64,000 bases of DNA, taken from Psychrobacillus sp. NEAU-3TGS (GTDB taxonomy: Bacteria; Bacillota; Bacilli; Bacillales_A; Planococcaceae). A program made the translations under genes and the position numbers. Below the pieces are notes generated by a model. The model had not been told where the DNA came from and did no database searches. It saw only the letters and a program-made list of their open reading frames with translations. The stretch is from contig NZ_JAPNOZ010000009.1 in the NCBI RefSeq assembly GCF_029955155.1, forward strand, positions 77,273 to 141,272. Direction: 5' to 3'. Below, piece by piece: positions 1-8,158 of this stretch (position 1 is the first letter of the stretch; each line of letters starts with the position of its first letter).

Positions 1-190
1 TCTTGGACTAATGGAAATTTTAGAGCAGGCAAATGCCCGAAATGCGGGAGTCGGTATAGTCATTGAAAAAGGTTTCCAAACTGGCGGTAGCCTTATCCGT
101 GAAAAAGGAGTTCGAGTAGAGTCTCTTGCGAATATTAAGTCTCTAGAGAATGGACAAGTCACTTTCTTTGAGGAGACTGCAACTGTATGA
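1..190 (+). CDS. xpt: Xanthine phosphoribosyltransferase, 3' end only
   Basis: The window opens inside this gene; only the last 62 codons are present, in frame from base 2 to a TGA at 188-190. The visible C-terminus ([11 protein letters not shown], then RVESLA and ENGQVTF) matches the end of Bacillus Xpt, which makes XMP from xanthine and PRPP in purine salvage. The stop overlaps the ATG of pbuX by four bases (ATGA), so the two are translationally coupled as in the B. subtilis xpt-pbuX operon. The purine riboswitch expected in front of xpt would lie outside the window. Confidence 0.93.
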   Translation, partial: LGLMEILEQANARNAGVGIVIEKGFQTGGSLIREKGVRVESLANIKSLENGQVTFFEETATV

Positions 191-1455
191 ACAATGCGTT
201 AAGAAACACTGCACTTGGTTTGCAACATGTTCTTGCTATGTATGCAGGGGCAGTACTCGTTCCACTTATTGTAGGTGGTGCAATTGGACTTAATTCGGAG
301 CAGTTAACATATTTAGTTGCCATTGATATTTTAATGTGTGGTGTTGCAACGATTTTACAAGTGATGAGCAATCGTTTTTTTGGTATTGGTCTACCTGTTG
401 TATTAGGGTGTACATTTACAGCAGTAGGTCCGATGATTGCGATCGGTGGGGAATATGGTGTTTCCGCTATTTATGGGGCAATTATTGTATCAGGTATATT
501 TGTTATCTTAGTTAGCGGTGTATTTAGTTATCTTGTGAAGTTCTTCCCGCCGGTAGTAACTGGTTCGGTTGTAACAATTATTGGGATTACCCTTATTCCT
601 GTAGCGATTAATAATATGGGGGGAGGCCAAGGTGCTAGCGATTTTGGATCTGTTTCCAATATTTCTTTAGCGTTTGGTACATTACTTTTCATCGTCTTAC
701 TTTACCGTTTTTCGACTGGTTTTATTAGAGCAATTTCTATTTTGCTTGGTATAATTCTTGGAACAATTGCTGCGATGTTTATGGGGAAAGTGGATTTCAC
801 ACCAGTTGTAGAAGCTCATTATTTTCATATGGTTCAGCCATTCTACTTTGGTACACCAACTTTTGAGTGGTCACCAATATTAACGATGATATTAGTAGCA
901 ATGGTGTCTTTAGTCGAGTCAACGGGGGTTTACTTTGCACTTGGTGATATTCTCGATAAAAAAATAGAGAAAAAAGATTTAACAAAAGGCTATCGTGCTG
1001 AGGGTATTGCTGTATTATTAGGTGGTATTTTCAATTCATTCCCGTATACCACTTTTTCGCAAAACGTTGGCTTGATGCAAATGTCGGGTGTTAAAACGAA
1101 AAATATTATTTATATAACAGGCGGTATGTTAATAGCACTAGGGTTCATCCCTAAAATAGCTGCGCTTACGACAATTATTCCTAACTCTGTGTTAGGTGGC
1201 GCAATGATTGCGATGTTTGGAATGGTAGTGGCACAAGGTGTAAAAATGCTGAGCAAAGTAGTATCTGGATCAGGGGATAACTCGATGATTATCGCTTGTT
1301 CCATCGGTATGGGACTTGGGGTAACAGTAGTTCCAGACCTATTTATTTCGCTTCCAGATAGCTTCCAAATCTTAACGAGTAACGGAATTGTAGCTGGTAG
1401 TATAACAGCAATTGTGCTCAATATTATCTTTAATATGATTCCTTATAAAAAATAA
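187..1455 (+). CDS. pbuX: Xanthine permease PbuX (NCS2 family)
   Basis: A 422-residue, very hydrophobic protein of the nucleobase:cation symporter-2 family that imports xanthine across the cytoplasmic membrane for use by Xpt. The N-terminus ([20 protein letters not shown]) is the family signature of the first membrane segment, and the [14 protein letters not shown] stretch near residue 75-90 and the [13 protein letters not shown] stretch near 240-250 are typical NCS2 substrate-site regions. It starts at ATG 187 inside the end of xpt and closes with an intrinsic terminator just after the stop, so it is the last gene of the salvage operon. Xanthine rather than uracil or uric acid specificity rests on the xpt coupling. 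Confidence 0.93.
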   Translation: MNNALRNTALGLQHVLAMYAGAVLVPLIVGGAIGLNSEQLTYLVAIDILMCGVATILQVMSNRFFGIGLPVVLGCTFTAVGPMIAIGGEYGVSAIYGAIIVSGIFVILVSGVFSYLVKFFPPVVTGSVVTIIGITLIPVAINNMGGGQGASDFGSVSNISLAFGTLLFIVLLYRFSTGFIRAISILLGIILGTIAAMFMGKVDFTPVVEAHYFHMVQPFYFGTPTFEWSPILTMILVAMVSLVESTGVYFALGDILDKKIEKKDLTKGYRAEGIAVLLGGIFNSFPYTTFSQNVGLMQMSGVKTKNIIYITGGMLIALGFIPKIAALTTIIPNSVLGGAMIAMFGMVVAQGVKMLSKVVSGSGDNSMIIACSIGMGLGVTVVPDLFISLPDSFQILTSNGIVAGSITAIVLNIIFNMIPYKK

Positions 1456-1469
1456 TATAAACAGTACAG

Positions 1470-1499
1470 CGCGAAGGTTTCTACACCTTCGCGTTTTTT
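1470..1499 (+). terminator. Intrinsic terminator of xpt-pbuX
   Basis: Perfect 9-bp stem CGCGAAGGT (1470-1478) and ACCTTCGCG (1485-1493) with a six-base loop, followed by six T, 15 bases after the pbuX stop. Confidence 0.9.
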
Positions 1500-1640
1500 A
1501 TAGACTGCTAGTGTTAAACTCCTCGACGAATGTAGTGGAAAAGCTTCTATTTAAATTTAGAGTCCGCAAATTATTAGACTAATCTCTAATAAGGAAATAT
1601 AACGCATATAATGCCTAATTAGAAGCTCCTTAATGCGCAT

Positions 1641-2054
1641 TATAGGGAAACTGCGCGGTAGTGAGTTGAATCAAGTGTCCGATGGGATTTCCGCTACAGG
1701 GTGAACGCTTTCCGCCGGCTTGACTTCAGCCGCTTCCTTCTCTACGCTCAGTCCAGGGTCTTCAGCTCAAGCTATTCCGGCTGGAGTCGCCGCCCTTTCG
1801 CTACAATCCAGTAGAGTCTGCTCATTACTAAGAAATGATGCACTAAATCTAGTACTATATTGTTTTTCTATAGGAAAAACCTAAGATTAATGGAATAAGA
1901 CTTACTTTATAGTGATTATTAGTAGGTTCTATTGATTGGAGTGTAAGGCGACGACTCCTGTGGGATTAGCTCACCGCTCGCCCCACGGAAAGCGTCCGCC
2001 GGGAGCGGAAATCATTGCGGACATTTTAGTATCTTACCGCGCGGTTTCCCTATA
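1641..2054. repeat. MITE-like non-coding element with terminal inverted repeats
   Basis: This 414-bp block fills most of the gene-free gap 1500-2212. Its ends are 20-bp inverted repeats differing at one position: TATAGGGAAACTGCGCGGTA at 1641-1660 and its near-complement ending at 2054. Inside, the left half (to about 1810) and the right half (from about 1930) are imperfect inverted copies of each other; both hold a TTTCCGCT ... ACGCTTTCCG core and a GAGTCG motif. There is no credible ORF and it is much more GC-rich than its surroundings. A longer relative with similar ends lies at 36421-37117. The layout is that of a non-autonomous transposable element, but no target duplication was proven and no transposase is present here. 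Confidence 0.7.
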
Positions 2055-2151
2055 TTATGCAATACAAAAGTATTAGCTCATCTATCTTGAAGGGGAAAAT
2101 TGTTTAAGGAGAGTTTTTGTTTGTAAAACATATGTAAAAACCTGTTTTGCT

Positions 2152-2189
2152 GTTTCGAAAACCGAAACATTATGATAGGATAGTATAAT
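2152..2189 (+). promoter_or_regulatory. Candidate promoter and operator for the MFS transporter
   Basis: A TATAAT -10 hexamer sits at 2184-2189, 23 bases before the start codon. No good -35 is seen; its place is taken by a dyad GTTTCG-N5-CGAAAC at 2152-2168, which looks like a repressor operator or activator site. The regulator is not identifiable from the window. Confidence 0.4.
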
Positions 2190-2212
2190 CTATTAGATAT
2201 GAGGAAAAAGTT

Positions 2213-3490
2213 ATGAGAATAAGAGATTGGGATAGGCCTTTAAAAGTCCGATTATTCGGCGAGTTTTTTAGTAACTTAAGTTTTTGGATGGTGTTTCCGT
2301 TTCTTGCTATATATTTTGCAGATGAATTCGGAACTAGTATGGCTGGAATTTTGCTTGTAATCTCGCAAGTCTTTTCGGTTGCAGCAAATTTAATCGGAGG
2401 CTATTGTGCAGATCGTTTTGGTAGAAGAACGATGTTATTCTTCTCAGCTACGGTGGAAGGGGCAGCATTTATCCTTTTTGCGTTTGCTAACTCACCATGG
2501 CTAGATTCTCCGATGCTTAGCTTTGTAGCCTTCACAATTGCTGGAGTAGCTGGTTCATTTTATCATCCAGCGAGTCAGGCGATTGTGGCAGATGTTGTGC
2601 CGGAGAGTGATAGAAGTACTGTCTTTTCGGTGTTTTATACATCCATCAATATTTCAGTTGTGATTGGTCCAATTGTAGGAGCAGTATTATTTTTCCAATA
2701 TCGCTTTGCATTATTGCTGACGGCAGGTATTATATTCTGTTTAGTTGGTTTGGCTCTTCGATTATTAACCGAGGAGACATTGCCAGAAGAGATGAAGAAT
2801 CAGCTAGTTGCAAAAGGCGGAAATGGTTGGATCCGAGTAGTGGTCGATCAAGTGAAGGCATATGGATTAATTGTGCGGGATAGAGTGTTTCTCCTTTATG
2901 TAATTGCGGGAATATTACTTGGGCAAACGTTTATGCAGTTAGACCTGCTGATACCTGTTTATATGAAAGAGGTTATTGATAAACAAGTATTAGGAAATTT
3001 CTTTGGTAGGGAATGGGCAGTAACTGGTGAAGGCTCTTTCGGTATTTTATTATCCGAAAACGGATTATTGGTTGTGTTGCTAACGGTTTTTGTATCAAGG
3101 TGGATGACTAAATATCCGGAGAAATGGGTGTTTTTTCTTTCGTCATTCTTATATATGATTGCTATGCTCATTTTCCCGATGACTGCAAACTTTTGGGTGT
3201 TCCTAATTGCAATGGCGATATTTACGTTGGGGGAGCTAGCGACGGTTGGATTGCAAGAAAGCTTCGTGTCAAAGTTAGCGCCGGCGGATATGAGGGGACA
3301 ATACTTTGCTGCTGCAAGTTTGCGTTATACGATAGGAAGAACAATTGCACCATTGGTGTTTCCGCTTGTAACCTGGATCGGCTTCACATGGACATTTGTT
3401 ATTCTAGCGGTTTTAGCGATAGGTAGTGGATTTATTTATTTGGTGATGTTCAAGGAATATGACAAGAGACGAAATGAAATAGCTGCGTAA
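2213..3490 (+). CDS. MFS transporter (drug efflux-like)
   Basis: A 425-residue major facilitator superfamily protein with about 12 membrane segments. The family motif A is visible as GGYCADRFGRR near residues 62-72 in the loop between segments 2 and 3. The overall look (N-terminal MRIRDWDRPLKVRLFGEFF, acidic-poor loops) fits the Bacillus YttB/multidrug group, but the substrate cannot be read from the sequence. The start at ATG 2213 has a GAGGAAAA ribosome site. It stands alone between the repeat element and its own terminator, with a possible operator in front, which would suit an inducible exporter. Confidence 0.8.
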   Translation: MRIRDWDRPLKVRLFGEFFSNLSFWMVFPFLAIYFADEFGTSMAGILLVISQVFSVAANLIGGYCADRFGRRTMLFFSATVEGAAFILFAFANSPWLDSPMLSFVAFTIAGVAGSFYHPASQAIVADVVPESDRSTVFSVFYTSINISVVIGPIVGAVLFFQYRFALLLTAGIIFCLVGLALRLLTEETLPEEMKNQLVAKGGNGWIRVVVDQVKAYGLIVRDRVFLLYVIAGILLGQTFMQLDLLIPVYMKEVIDKQVLGNFFGREWAVTGEGSFGILLSENGLLVVLLTVFVSRWMTKYPEKWVFFLSSFLYMIAMLIFPMTANFWVFLIAMAIFTLGELATVGLQESFVSKLAPADMRGQYFAAASLRYTIGRTIAPLVFPLVTWIGFTWTFVILAVLAIGSGFIYLVMFKEYDKRRNEIAA

Positions 3491-3497
3491 ATTGGAC

Positions 3498-3534
3498 AAG
3501 GGGTACTCTAAGTAAAAGAGTACCCCTTGGTTTT
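3498..3534 (+). terminator. Intrinsic terminator after the MFS gene
   Basis: Perfect 12-bp stem AAGGGGTACTCT (3498-3509) and AGAGTACCCCTT (3517-3528), followed by GGTTTTG. Confidence 0.85.
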
Positions 3535-3570
3535 GTATAGGTATAACATAACTTTTGAATTTTAAATTTC

Positions 3571-3719
3571 ATCCCGAAAAAGTTCGGGGAATAATCTACA
3601 TGAAAGAGTTCCCTTTCAATGCCGCGGTAAATTGTTCCACTGGTTTGCTTTCTAACCTAAGCAACGTAAACCCTACCTTCTTTTACGTCCTTGCGACCCT
3701 ATAGTCGCGCCAGTGTGAA
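3571..3719. other. Non-coding block able to fold into a four-way junction
   Basis: Most of the gap 3491-3880 is one densely structured block. Two hairpins come first: CCCGAA/TTCGGG (3573-3578, 3583-3588) and TGAAAG/CTTTCA (3601-3606, 3613-3618). Then a closing stem TTC-CACTGG (3635-3643) pairs with CCAGTG-T-GAA (3710-3719) and encloses three perfect hairpins: TTGCTT/AAGCAA (3645-3664), ACGTAAA/TTTACGT (3664-3688, sharing one base with the previous) and GCGAC/GTCGC (3693-3708). It is cloverleaf-like, but loops and stem lengths do not fit a tRNA, and I do not recognise a riboswitch class. Strand is undetermined. Confidence 0.45.
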
Positions 3720-3880
3720 TAAGTATTATCAAAAACACATAAAGCAGAATGCCATATTTCTAAATTTATGTCGTACCAAAAATGTCAACATATCGCATTA
3801 TCACATAAATAAATGATGGTGTCAAACAAAAAGGATTTAAATGATATAATGATCGAATCAATATAGGGGTAGGTGGGAAA

Positions 3881-4857
3881 ATGGAAGTTTGGGATATTTA
3901 TAATGAAAATCGTGAGAAAACAAAGAGAACCCATATTCGCGGAGAAGAGATGCAAGAAGGAGATTTTCATCAAGTCATTCATGTTTGGATAATGAATGCG
4001 AGCGGTCAGTTTTTAATCCAGCGACGACAGCCTTGGAAAAAAGGTTGGGCTAACATGTGGGACTGTTCAGCTGCTGGATCAGCACTTGCAGAAGAAACAA
4101 GTGAAATGGCCGCAATCCGTGAAGTAAAGGAAGAACTTGGGATCGATATAGAGATGTCCACTTCCGAGATTTTGTTTACGATTAAATTTGAAAGAGGATT
4201 TGATGATCATTTCTTGTGATCCAAGACATAAACATCGAGGATTTAAGCCTTCAATACGAAGAAGTTGCAGATGCAAAATGGGCTACGATGGAAGAAATTC
4301 GAGAATTAGTCCAAACTGGTGAATTTATTCCCTATCATATTTTGGATACTTTATTTACCATGATTGAATCCAAGATTTCACTCAGAAAAGCAACTGTAGA
4401 GGATGCGGAAAAGTTGTTCGAAATACAAAGAAAAGTGTTTGAACCGCTTTATGAAAAATACGAAGATCATGAAACAACCCCGGTAAACCAAACGTTTGAG
4501 CGTTTTAAAGAGCGTTTAAAAACTGGGGATTACTTTAAAATAACGCTAGAAAATTTGCTTGTCGGAAGTGTACATGTATATCCGAAATCACCAGGGGTCA
4601 TGCGATTTCATATGATCAATATTTTAGATGAATTTCAAGGCAAAGGTATCGCCCAACAAGTGATGATGCGGCTTGAAGGTTTACACCCAGAAGCGAATCG
4701 TTGGGAATTGGATACGATACAAGAGGAAAAAAGAAATTGCTATTTGTATGAAAAGATGGGTTATGTACAAACAGATGAGAAGTGGAAAGTAAATGATAAA
4801 ATGACAATCGTTCATTACGTGAAAACTACGCGATTGAATCATATGCCATGTCTTTGA
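3881..4857 (+). pseudogene. Nudix hydrolase-GNAT acetyltransferase fusion, broken by a one-base deletion
   Basis: The first frame (3881-4219) gives a Nudix domain of the YfcD/isopentenyl-diphosphate-isomerase-like type with a complete Nudix box, G-x5-E-x7-REVKEELGI, at about residues 66-88. It stops at a TGA (4217-4219) straight after FDDHFL. The next frame, entered at 4216, continues the same domain (IQDINIEDLSLQYEEV) and then carries a GNAT domain with the acetyl-CoA loop QGKGIA. Adding one T to the run 4210-4212 joins both into a 325-residue protein reading FDDHFLVIQDI. Nudix domains cleave nucleoside-diphosphate-X bonds; the substrate is unknown. Ribosome site GGTGGG precedes ATG 3881. 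Sequence error is the likeliest cause. Confidence 0.8.
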
Positions 4858-4951
4858 AAAATGGCACTGGAAATTCATGACGTAATAAACACAAGAAGTA
4901 TCAAGAAATATAAACGAATTCCTTATATTATTTAATGTAGGAGTGAGACAA

Positions 4952-6028
4952 ATGAATGAACAAATACAGCTTATGATTGATTGGATTGAAACAAATTTTA
5001 AAAATAAGTTTTCCTTAGATGAACTTTCAAATTATATGGGATACTCCCCTTATTATTGTTCATTTAAATTTCATCAAATAACAGGTATAAGTATTAGACG
5101 CTATATTCTTCTTAGAAGATTGTATTTATCTACAGAAGACTTGGCAAACAATAAGAAAATAATCGATATTGCTTTTGATTATGGTTATTCTTCACATGAA
5201 GCGTATAGTAGAGCATTTAAAAATATTTTTGGTATCAATCCGAGAGAATATCAACTCAACAAATTTCCAGTTCAGTCAATTGTTAAACTCAATATTAATA
5301 AAAACGGGGAGTGGAATAAAATGAACATTTCTAAAAAAATCGAGGTGGAAAAGCTACGTCATGATAGAAGTGAGTTGTTTGACAAAGATGTATTACATAT
5401 CTTAAATGGTCAGGTTATGTATGAGGAATTTAACAATAACAGATTGATGGGTGAATCTGATTACGCACCGTTTAATGAAGCGATGTGTGTAAATGAGACT
5501 ACGGACCAAACATTTGATAAAGAATTTATACTTATTCGAGCTGTAGGTCATCATGAACCAGTGGAGAGATATATGGAAAAGGTTATCGCTCCCTTAGCCA
5601 ATCTTTTTAATAAAGAGTATAAATGTATCGTATTATGGTTTGGTGAAGACATGTTTTGTCAAATGAACCTATTGACTATACTTGCCTATCTTGAACAGTC
5701 AGGTTATGAAGGGAAAGTGTTTCTAAATAGTTTCAGAGAGGATGAATTTAAAGTTAATCAAACTGAACTTAAATTAGGTCCTTATCATTCAGTATATAAA
5801 GAGGTGTTGGTCAACCATGCTAAACCCTCTCATGAAGTCATGCCGGTTTTGTATCAAGCAATAAACATATATTTAGATATGCTAAACGAAGATAATCCAG
5901 TGGTAAAATATATTAATAAAAATAAAGCTCTATCAACAAAAGAAATGATCAATCGATTATTTGAACGTTTCCCAACCATAGGTTACGGTGATTTACAATA
6001 TATAGAGCTAATTAATAAAAATAGATGA
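4952..6028 (+). CDS. AraC-family transcriptional regulator with C-terminal DUF1835-like domain
   Basis: A 358-residue regulator. Residues about 5-104 form the double helix-turn-helix of AraC/XylS proteins, ending in the signature NIFGINPREYQ. DNA binding is N-terminal, unlike classic AraC but like Rob. The remaining 250 residues resemble DUF1835 proteins (LHILNGQ near the domain start, IVLWFGEDMFCQMNLL in the middle); this assignment is by eye. The start is ATG 4952, since TAGGAG (4938-4943) would overlap the upstream GTG. An internal ATG at 5321 preceded by GGGGAG could give a separate C-terminal product. Its stop overlaps the next gene's start by four bases, so the lipoprotein is a likely partner or target. 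Confidence 0.8.
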   Translation: MNEQIQLMIDWIETNFKNKFSLDELSNYMGYSPYYCSFKFHQITGISIRRYILLRRLYLSTEDLANNKKIIDIAFDYGYSSHEAYSRAFKNIFGINPREYQLNKFPVQSIVKLNINKNGEWNKMNISKKIEVEKLRHDRSELFDKDVLHILNGQVMYEEFNNNRLMGESDYAPFNEAMCVNETTDQTFDKEFILIRAVGHHEPVERYMEKVIAPLANLFNKEYKCIVLWFGEDMFCQMNLLTILAYLEQSGYEGKVFLNSFREDEFKVNQTELKLGPYHSVYKEVLVNHAKPSHEVMPVLYQAINIYLDMLNEDNPVVKYINKNKALSTKEMINRLFERFPTIGYGDLQYIELINKNR

Positions 6029-6426
6029 AAATGAGAATACTATTAATAGTTATTGGTATATTATTTGTTTCAGCTTGCAGTCACGAAAACCTTAATGAAC
6101 AACACGAAATATATTTGTCAAACAAGGGATGGGAAATTAATGATTTACTAGAAGTGGAAACTTGTATACTAGATATTCCTGATGAAATGCTTCGTAATTA
6201 TGAAGCAAGTGAAATTACATTTTTAAGTGAGCATTTAGGAGAAGAAGTTACACAGCATTCCTATGATTTAAGAGAAGAAGATGCTGAAGGAAAACGTTTG
6301 AAAGCAGTGGTATTCGAAGTCGAGGGAGAAGTTATTGGGGGGTATGGAGTTCTTCCAAATTGGGATCCTGGCATATTTAATCTGGACGAAAAAGAACGTC
6401 TAATCAATGAACAAATGATTAAGTAA
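6025..6426 (+). CDS. Small lipoprotein, DUF4830-like
   Basis: A 133-residue protein with a short lipoprotein signal peptide and lipobox FVSAC near residues 14-18, so it should be anchored on the outer face of the membrane through the cysteine. The mature part (YLSNKGWEINDLLEVE, then VVFEVEGEVIGGYGVLPNW) resembles DUF4830 proteins; function unknown. The ATG at 6025 overlaps the TGA of the AraC-type gene, and a second ATG follows at 6031. Coupling to a regulator suggests shared expression. No ribosome site of its own is evident, in keeping with translational coupling. Confidence 0.65.
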   Translation: MKMRILLIVIGILFVSACSHENLNEQHEIYLSNKGWEINDLLEVETCILDIPDEMLRNYEASEITFLSEHLGEEVTQHSYDLREEDAEGKRLKAVVFEVEGEVIGGYGVLPNWDPGIFNLDEKERLINEQMIK

Positions 6427-6456
6427 TAAAAGTCGATACTAGTTAACAAAAGAATT

Positions 6457-6495
6457 ATTGTTCGGGAGAATGTTGCGCAACCGCTCCCGAACAAT
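6457..6495. repeat. Long perfect stem-loop without T tract
   Basis: ATTGTTCGGGAG (6457-6468) is perfectly complementary to CTCCCGAACAAT (6484-6495); the 15-base loop contains a TTGCGCAA palindrome (6473-6480). There is no T run, so it is not a standard terminator. It lies between the lipoprotein gene and the Rrf2 cassette. Confidence 0.6.
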
Positions 6496-6559
6496 GCGCG
6501 TCCGCCTTGAAACGTTTCGCAAATATTGGACTGAATTTTATCCCCTGAAAAAAACAAGA

Positions 6560-6598
6560 AGAGTCATCATTTATTCATTTATGGTGTCTCTTTTTTTT
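6560..6598 (+). terminator. Intrinsic terminator
   Basis: A 10-bp stem with one mismatch, AGAGTCATCA (6560-6569) and TGGTGTCTCT (6582-6591), runs into eight T. It ends the AraC/lipoprotein transcript. Confidence 0.75.
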
Positions 6599-6679
6599 AT
6601 GTAGTACAATGGCGATCAATAATAAGAAAGGATCATTAGAAAACGCTAGAACGTGGTCGTGAACTAATGAACCTACAAG

Positions 6680-6750
6680 TTGACTTCCTTCACTTCCAGT
6701 GATAAACTCATCAATATTACTATTACGGATATCAAGAATCTTTAATATCC
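6680..6750 (+). promoter_or_regulatory. Promoter and possible Rrf2 operator
   Basis: TTGACT (6680-6685), a 17-base spacer and TAAACT (6703-6708) form a sigma-A-type promoter. Downstream, GGATAT (6727-6732) and ATATCC (6745-6750) form an imperfect dyad, 9 of 12 positions symmetric, placed where an autorepressor would bind before the Rrf2 start at 6774. The remainder of the gap 6427-6773 holds the stem-loop and terminator listed separately. Confidence 0.5.
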
Positions 6751-6773
6751 ACTTTGGAATAAGGAGGTAAAGT

Positions 6774-7187
6774 ATGAGGTATTCAAACGCTACAAACTAC
6801 GCCCTACATACGATGATTCATTTGATACTACAGCCTGGGGGGAGCTCGGTGGGAGTGAAGGAATTAGCGGAAATGCAGAAGCTTTCCCCGACGTACCTTT
6901 CTAAGATATTAACTAAACTTGCGAAAGCCGGTTTGATCGAGTCGACGCCGGGCGCAAAGGGAGGCTATAAAATCTCCAGAACAAAACAGGAAATATCTTT
7001 TTTGGATGTAATTAATGCGATTGAAGGAGATACTAGCATATTCGATTGCTCCATTCATCATGAAGGCTGCTTGATTGAAAACGTTATGAGGCAGGTAGAG
7101 GAAAATATGAAAGCTGAACTCGAATCCAAGCTTTTGATCGATATTGCTAAAGAGGCACAATCCAAACAGAAAGAAGAAAAAAGTTAA
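6774..7187 (+). CDS. Rrf2-family transcriptional regulator
   Basis: A 137-residue winged-helix regulator. Residues about 1-60 are the Rrf2 DNA-binding domain (YALHTMIHL, then LSPTYLSKILTKLAKAGLI and the wing PGAKGGYKISR). Only two cysteines follow, in CSIHHEGC near residues 92-99; Fe-S Rrf2 sensors use three, so this is more like the redox or ligand-sensing YwnA type. Ribosome site AAGGAGG is six bases before ATG 6774. It heads a three-gene operon with a thioredoxin-reductase-like flavoprotein and a methyltransferase, so a thiol or electrophile signal is a reasonable guess. The cassette is visibly richer in G/C than the AT-rich genes before it. Confidence 0.85.
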   Translation: MRYSNATNYALHTMIHLILQPGGSSVGVKELAEMQKLSPTYLSKILTKLAKAGLIESTPGAKGGYKISRTKQEISFLDVINAIEGDTSIFDCSIHHEGCLIENVMRQVEENMKAELESKLLIDIAKEAQSKQKEEKS

Positions 7188-7210
7188 ATTTTATTAAAGG
7201 AGTGAACCAG

Positions 7211-8113
7211 ATGATATTAGATTGCGCTGTGATTGGAGGAGGTCCGGCTGGACTGAATGCTACTTTAGTACTTGGAAGATCAAGACGTAAAACTATCCTG
7301 TTCGATGACAACAAACCGAGAAATATAGTGACTTCTGAGTCCCACGGGTTTATCACAAGGGATGGTATACATCCGCAGGAACTCAAAAGGATCGCCCAGG
7401 AAGAACTAAGCAAGTACCCAGACGTGAGTATCGAAAAGCAACGAGTGCATCGTATAAATAAAGAAAACAACTTGTTTCAGGTTGAGACAGATAATGGGGA
7501 AGTTTACAGCGCTAAAAAGATCATTCTCGCAACTGGCTTTAAGGAAGTCCTTCCGGATATTCAAGGGGTGAGAGAGTTCTATGGCAAGAGCCTATTCAGC
7601 TGTCCTTTCTGTGATGGCTGGGAATTAAGAGATCGACCACTGGCAGTGATTGCAGAGGATCAAAGGGCGTTCCATATGGCGAAATTGGTGTCCAACTGGA
7701 CGAACGATTTAATTATTTTTACCAACGGCAGTAAGGTCCTTTCGCTGGAAGAACAAGAATTACTCAAAAGCAGAGGCATCAGTATTAATGAAAAGAAGAT
7801 TGCCGCTTTCATTGGCGAAGAAGGGATGCTGGAAAAAATACAGTTGGAAGATGACACAGCAGTGCTTCGTGAAGGTGGATTTATCGCTGCAGAATGGAAA
7901 CAGGCCGCTTCTTTTGAATCCTCACTGGAATATGTATTAAACGAGCATGGCGGCATTGAAACGGACAGCTGGCAACGCACGAAGACAGAGGGAGTTTTTG
8001 CTTGCGGAGACACGCGAATTGCTGGTCCCTCTCAATTAATTATTGCAGCGGGGGAAGGTAGTATGGCTGCAATGGCTGTGAACGCAGCTCTGATTGAGGA
8101 AAAATTTAACTAG
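7211..8113 (+). CDS. NAD(P)/FAD-dependent oxidoreductase, thioredoxin-reductase-like
   Basis: A 300-residue flavoprotein. The N-terminal Rossmann motif is GGGPAG (residues 9-14), the redox motif CPFC is in the middle (SCPFCDGW, about residue 130), and the C-terminal FAD signature is TEGVFACGDTR. Two nucleotide-binding folds around a CxxC match low-molecular-weight thioredoxin reductase and YwnB/TrxB-like enzymes; the electron acceptor is unknown. I place the start at ATG 7211 because AAAGGAG (7196-7202) would overlap the GTG at 7202. It lies 23 bases after the Rrf2 gene and 45 bases before the methyltransferase. Confidence 0.85.
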   Translation: MILDCAVIGGGPAGLNATLVLGRSRRKTILFDDNKPRNIVTSESHGFITRDGIHPQELKRIAQEELSKYPDVSIEKQRVHRINKENNLFQVETDNGEVYSAKKIILATGFKEVLPDIQGVREFYGKSLFSCPFCDGWELRDRPLAVIAEDQRAFHMAKLVSNWTNDLIIFTNGSKVLSLEEQELLKSRGISINEKKIAAFIGEEGMLEKIQLEDDTAVLREGGFIAAEWKQAASFESSLEYVLNEHGGIETDSWQRTKTEGVFACGDTRIAGPSQLIIAAGEGSMAAMAVNAALIEEKFN

Positions 8114-8158
8114 GCGTAACAGCATGCCTAAACAGCTGCTTAAAAAAGGAGGATATAT

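Noticed and set aside
3619-3630. 16S rRNA fragment suggested by GCCGCGGTAA
   Set aside because: Only about ten bases match the 530-loop sequence, with no rRNA-like flanks.
3638-3715. tRNA-like cloverleaf
   Set aside because: No TTCRANY loop on either strand, an 11-base anticodon-position loop and wrong stem lengths; kept only as an unassigned structure.
4205-4225. Programmed -1 frameshift in the Nudix-GNAT gene
   Set aside because: The local sequence is not a standard slippery heptamer, and the same kind of one-base loss occurs in serA and the ATPase, so sequence error is simpler.
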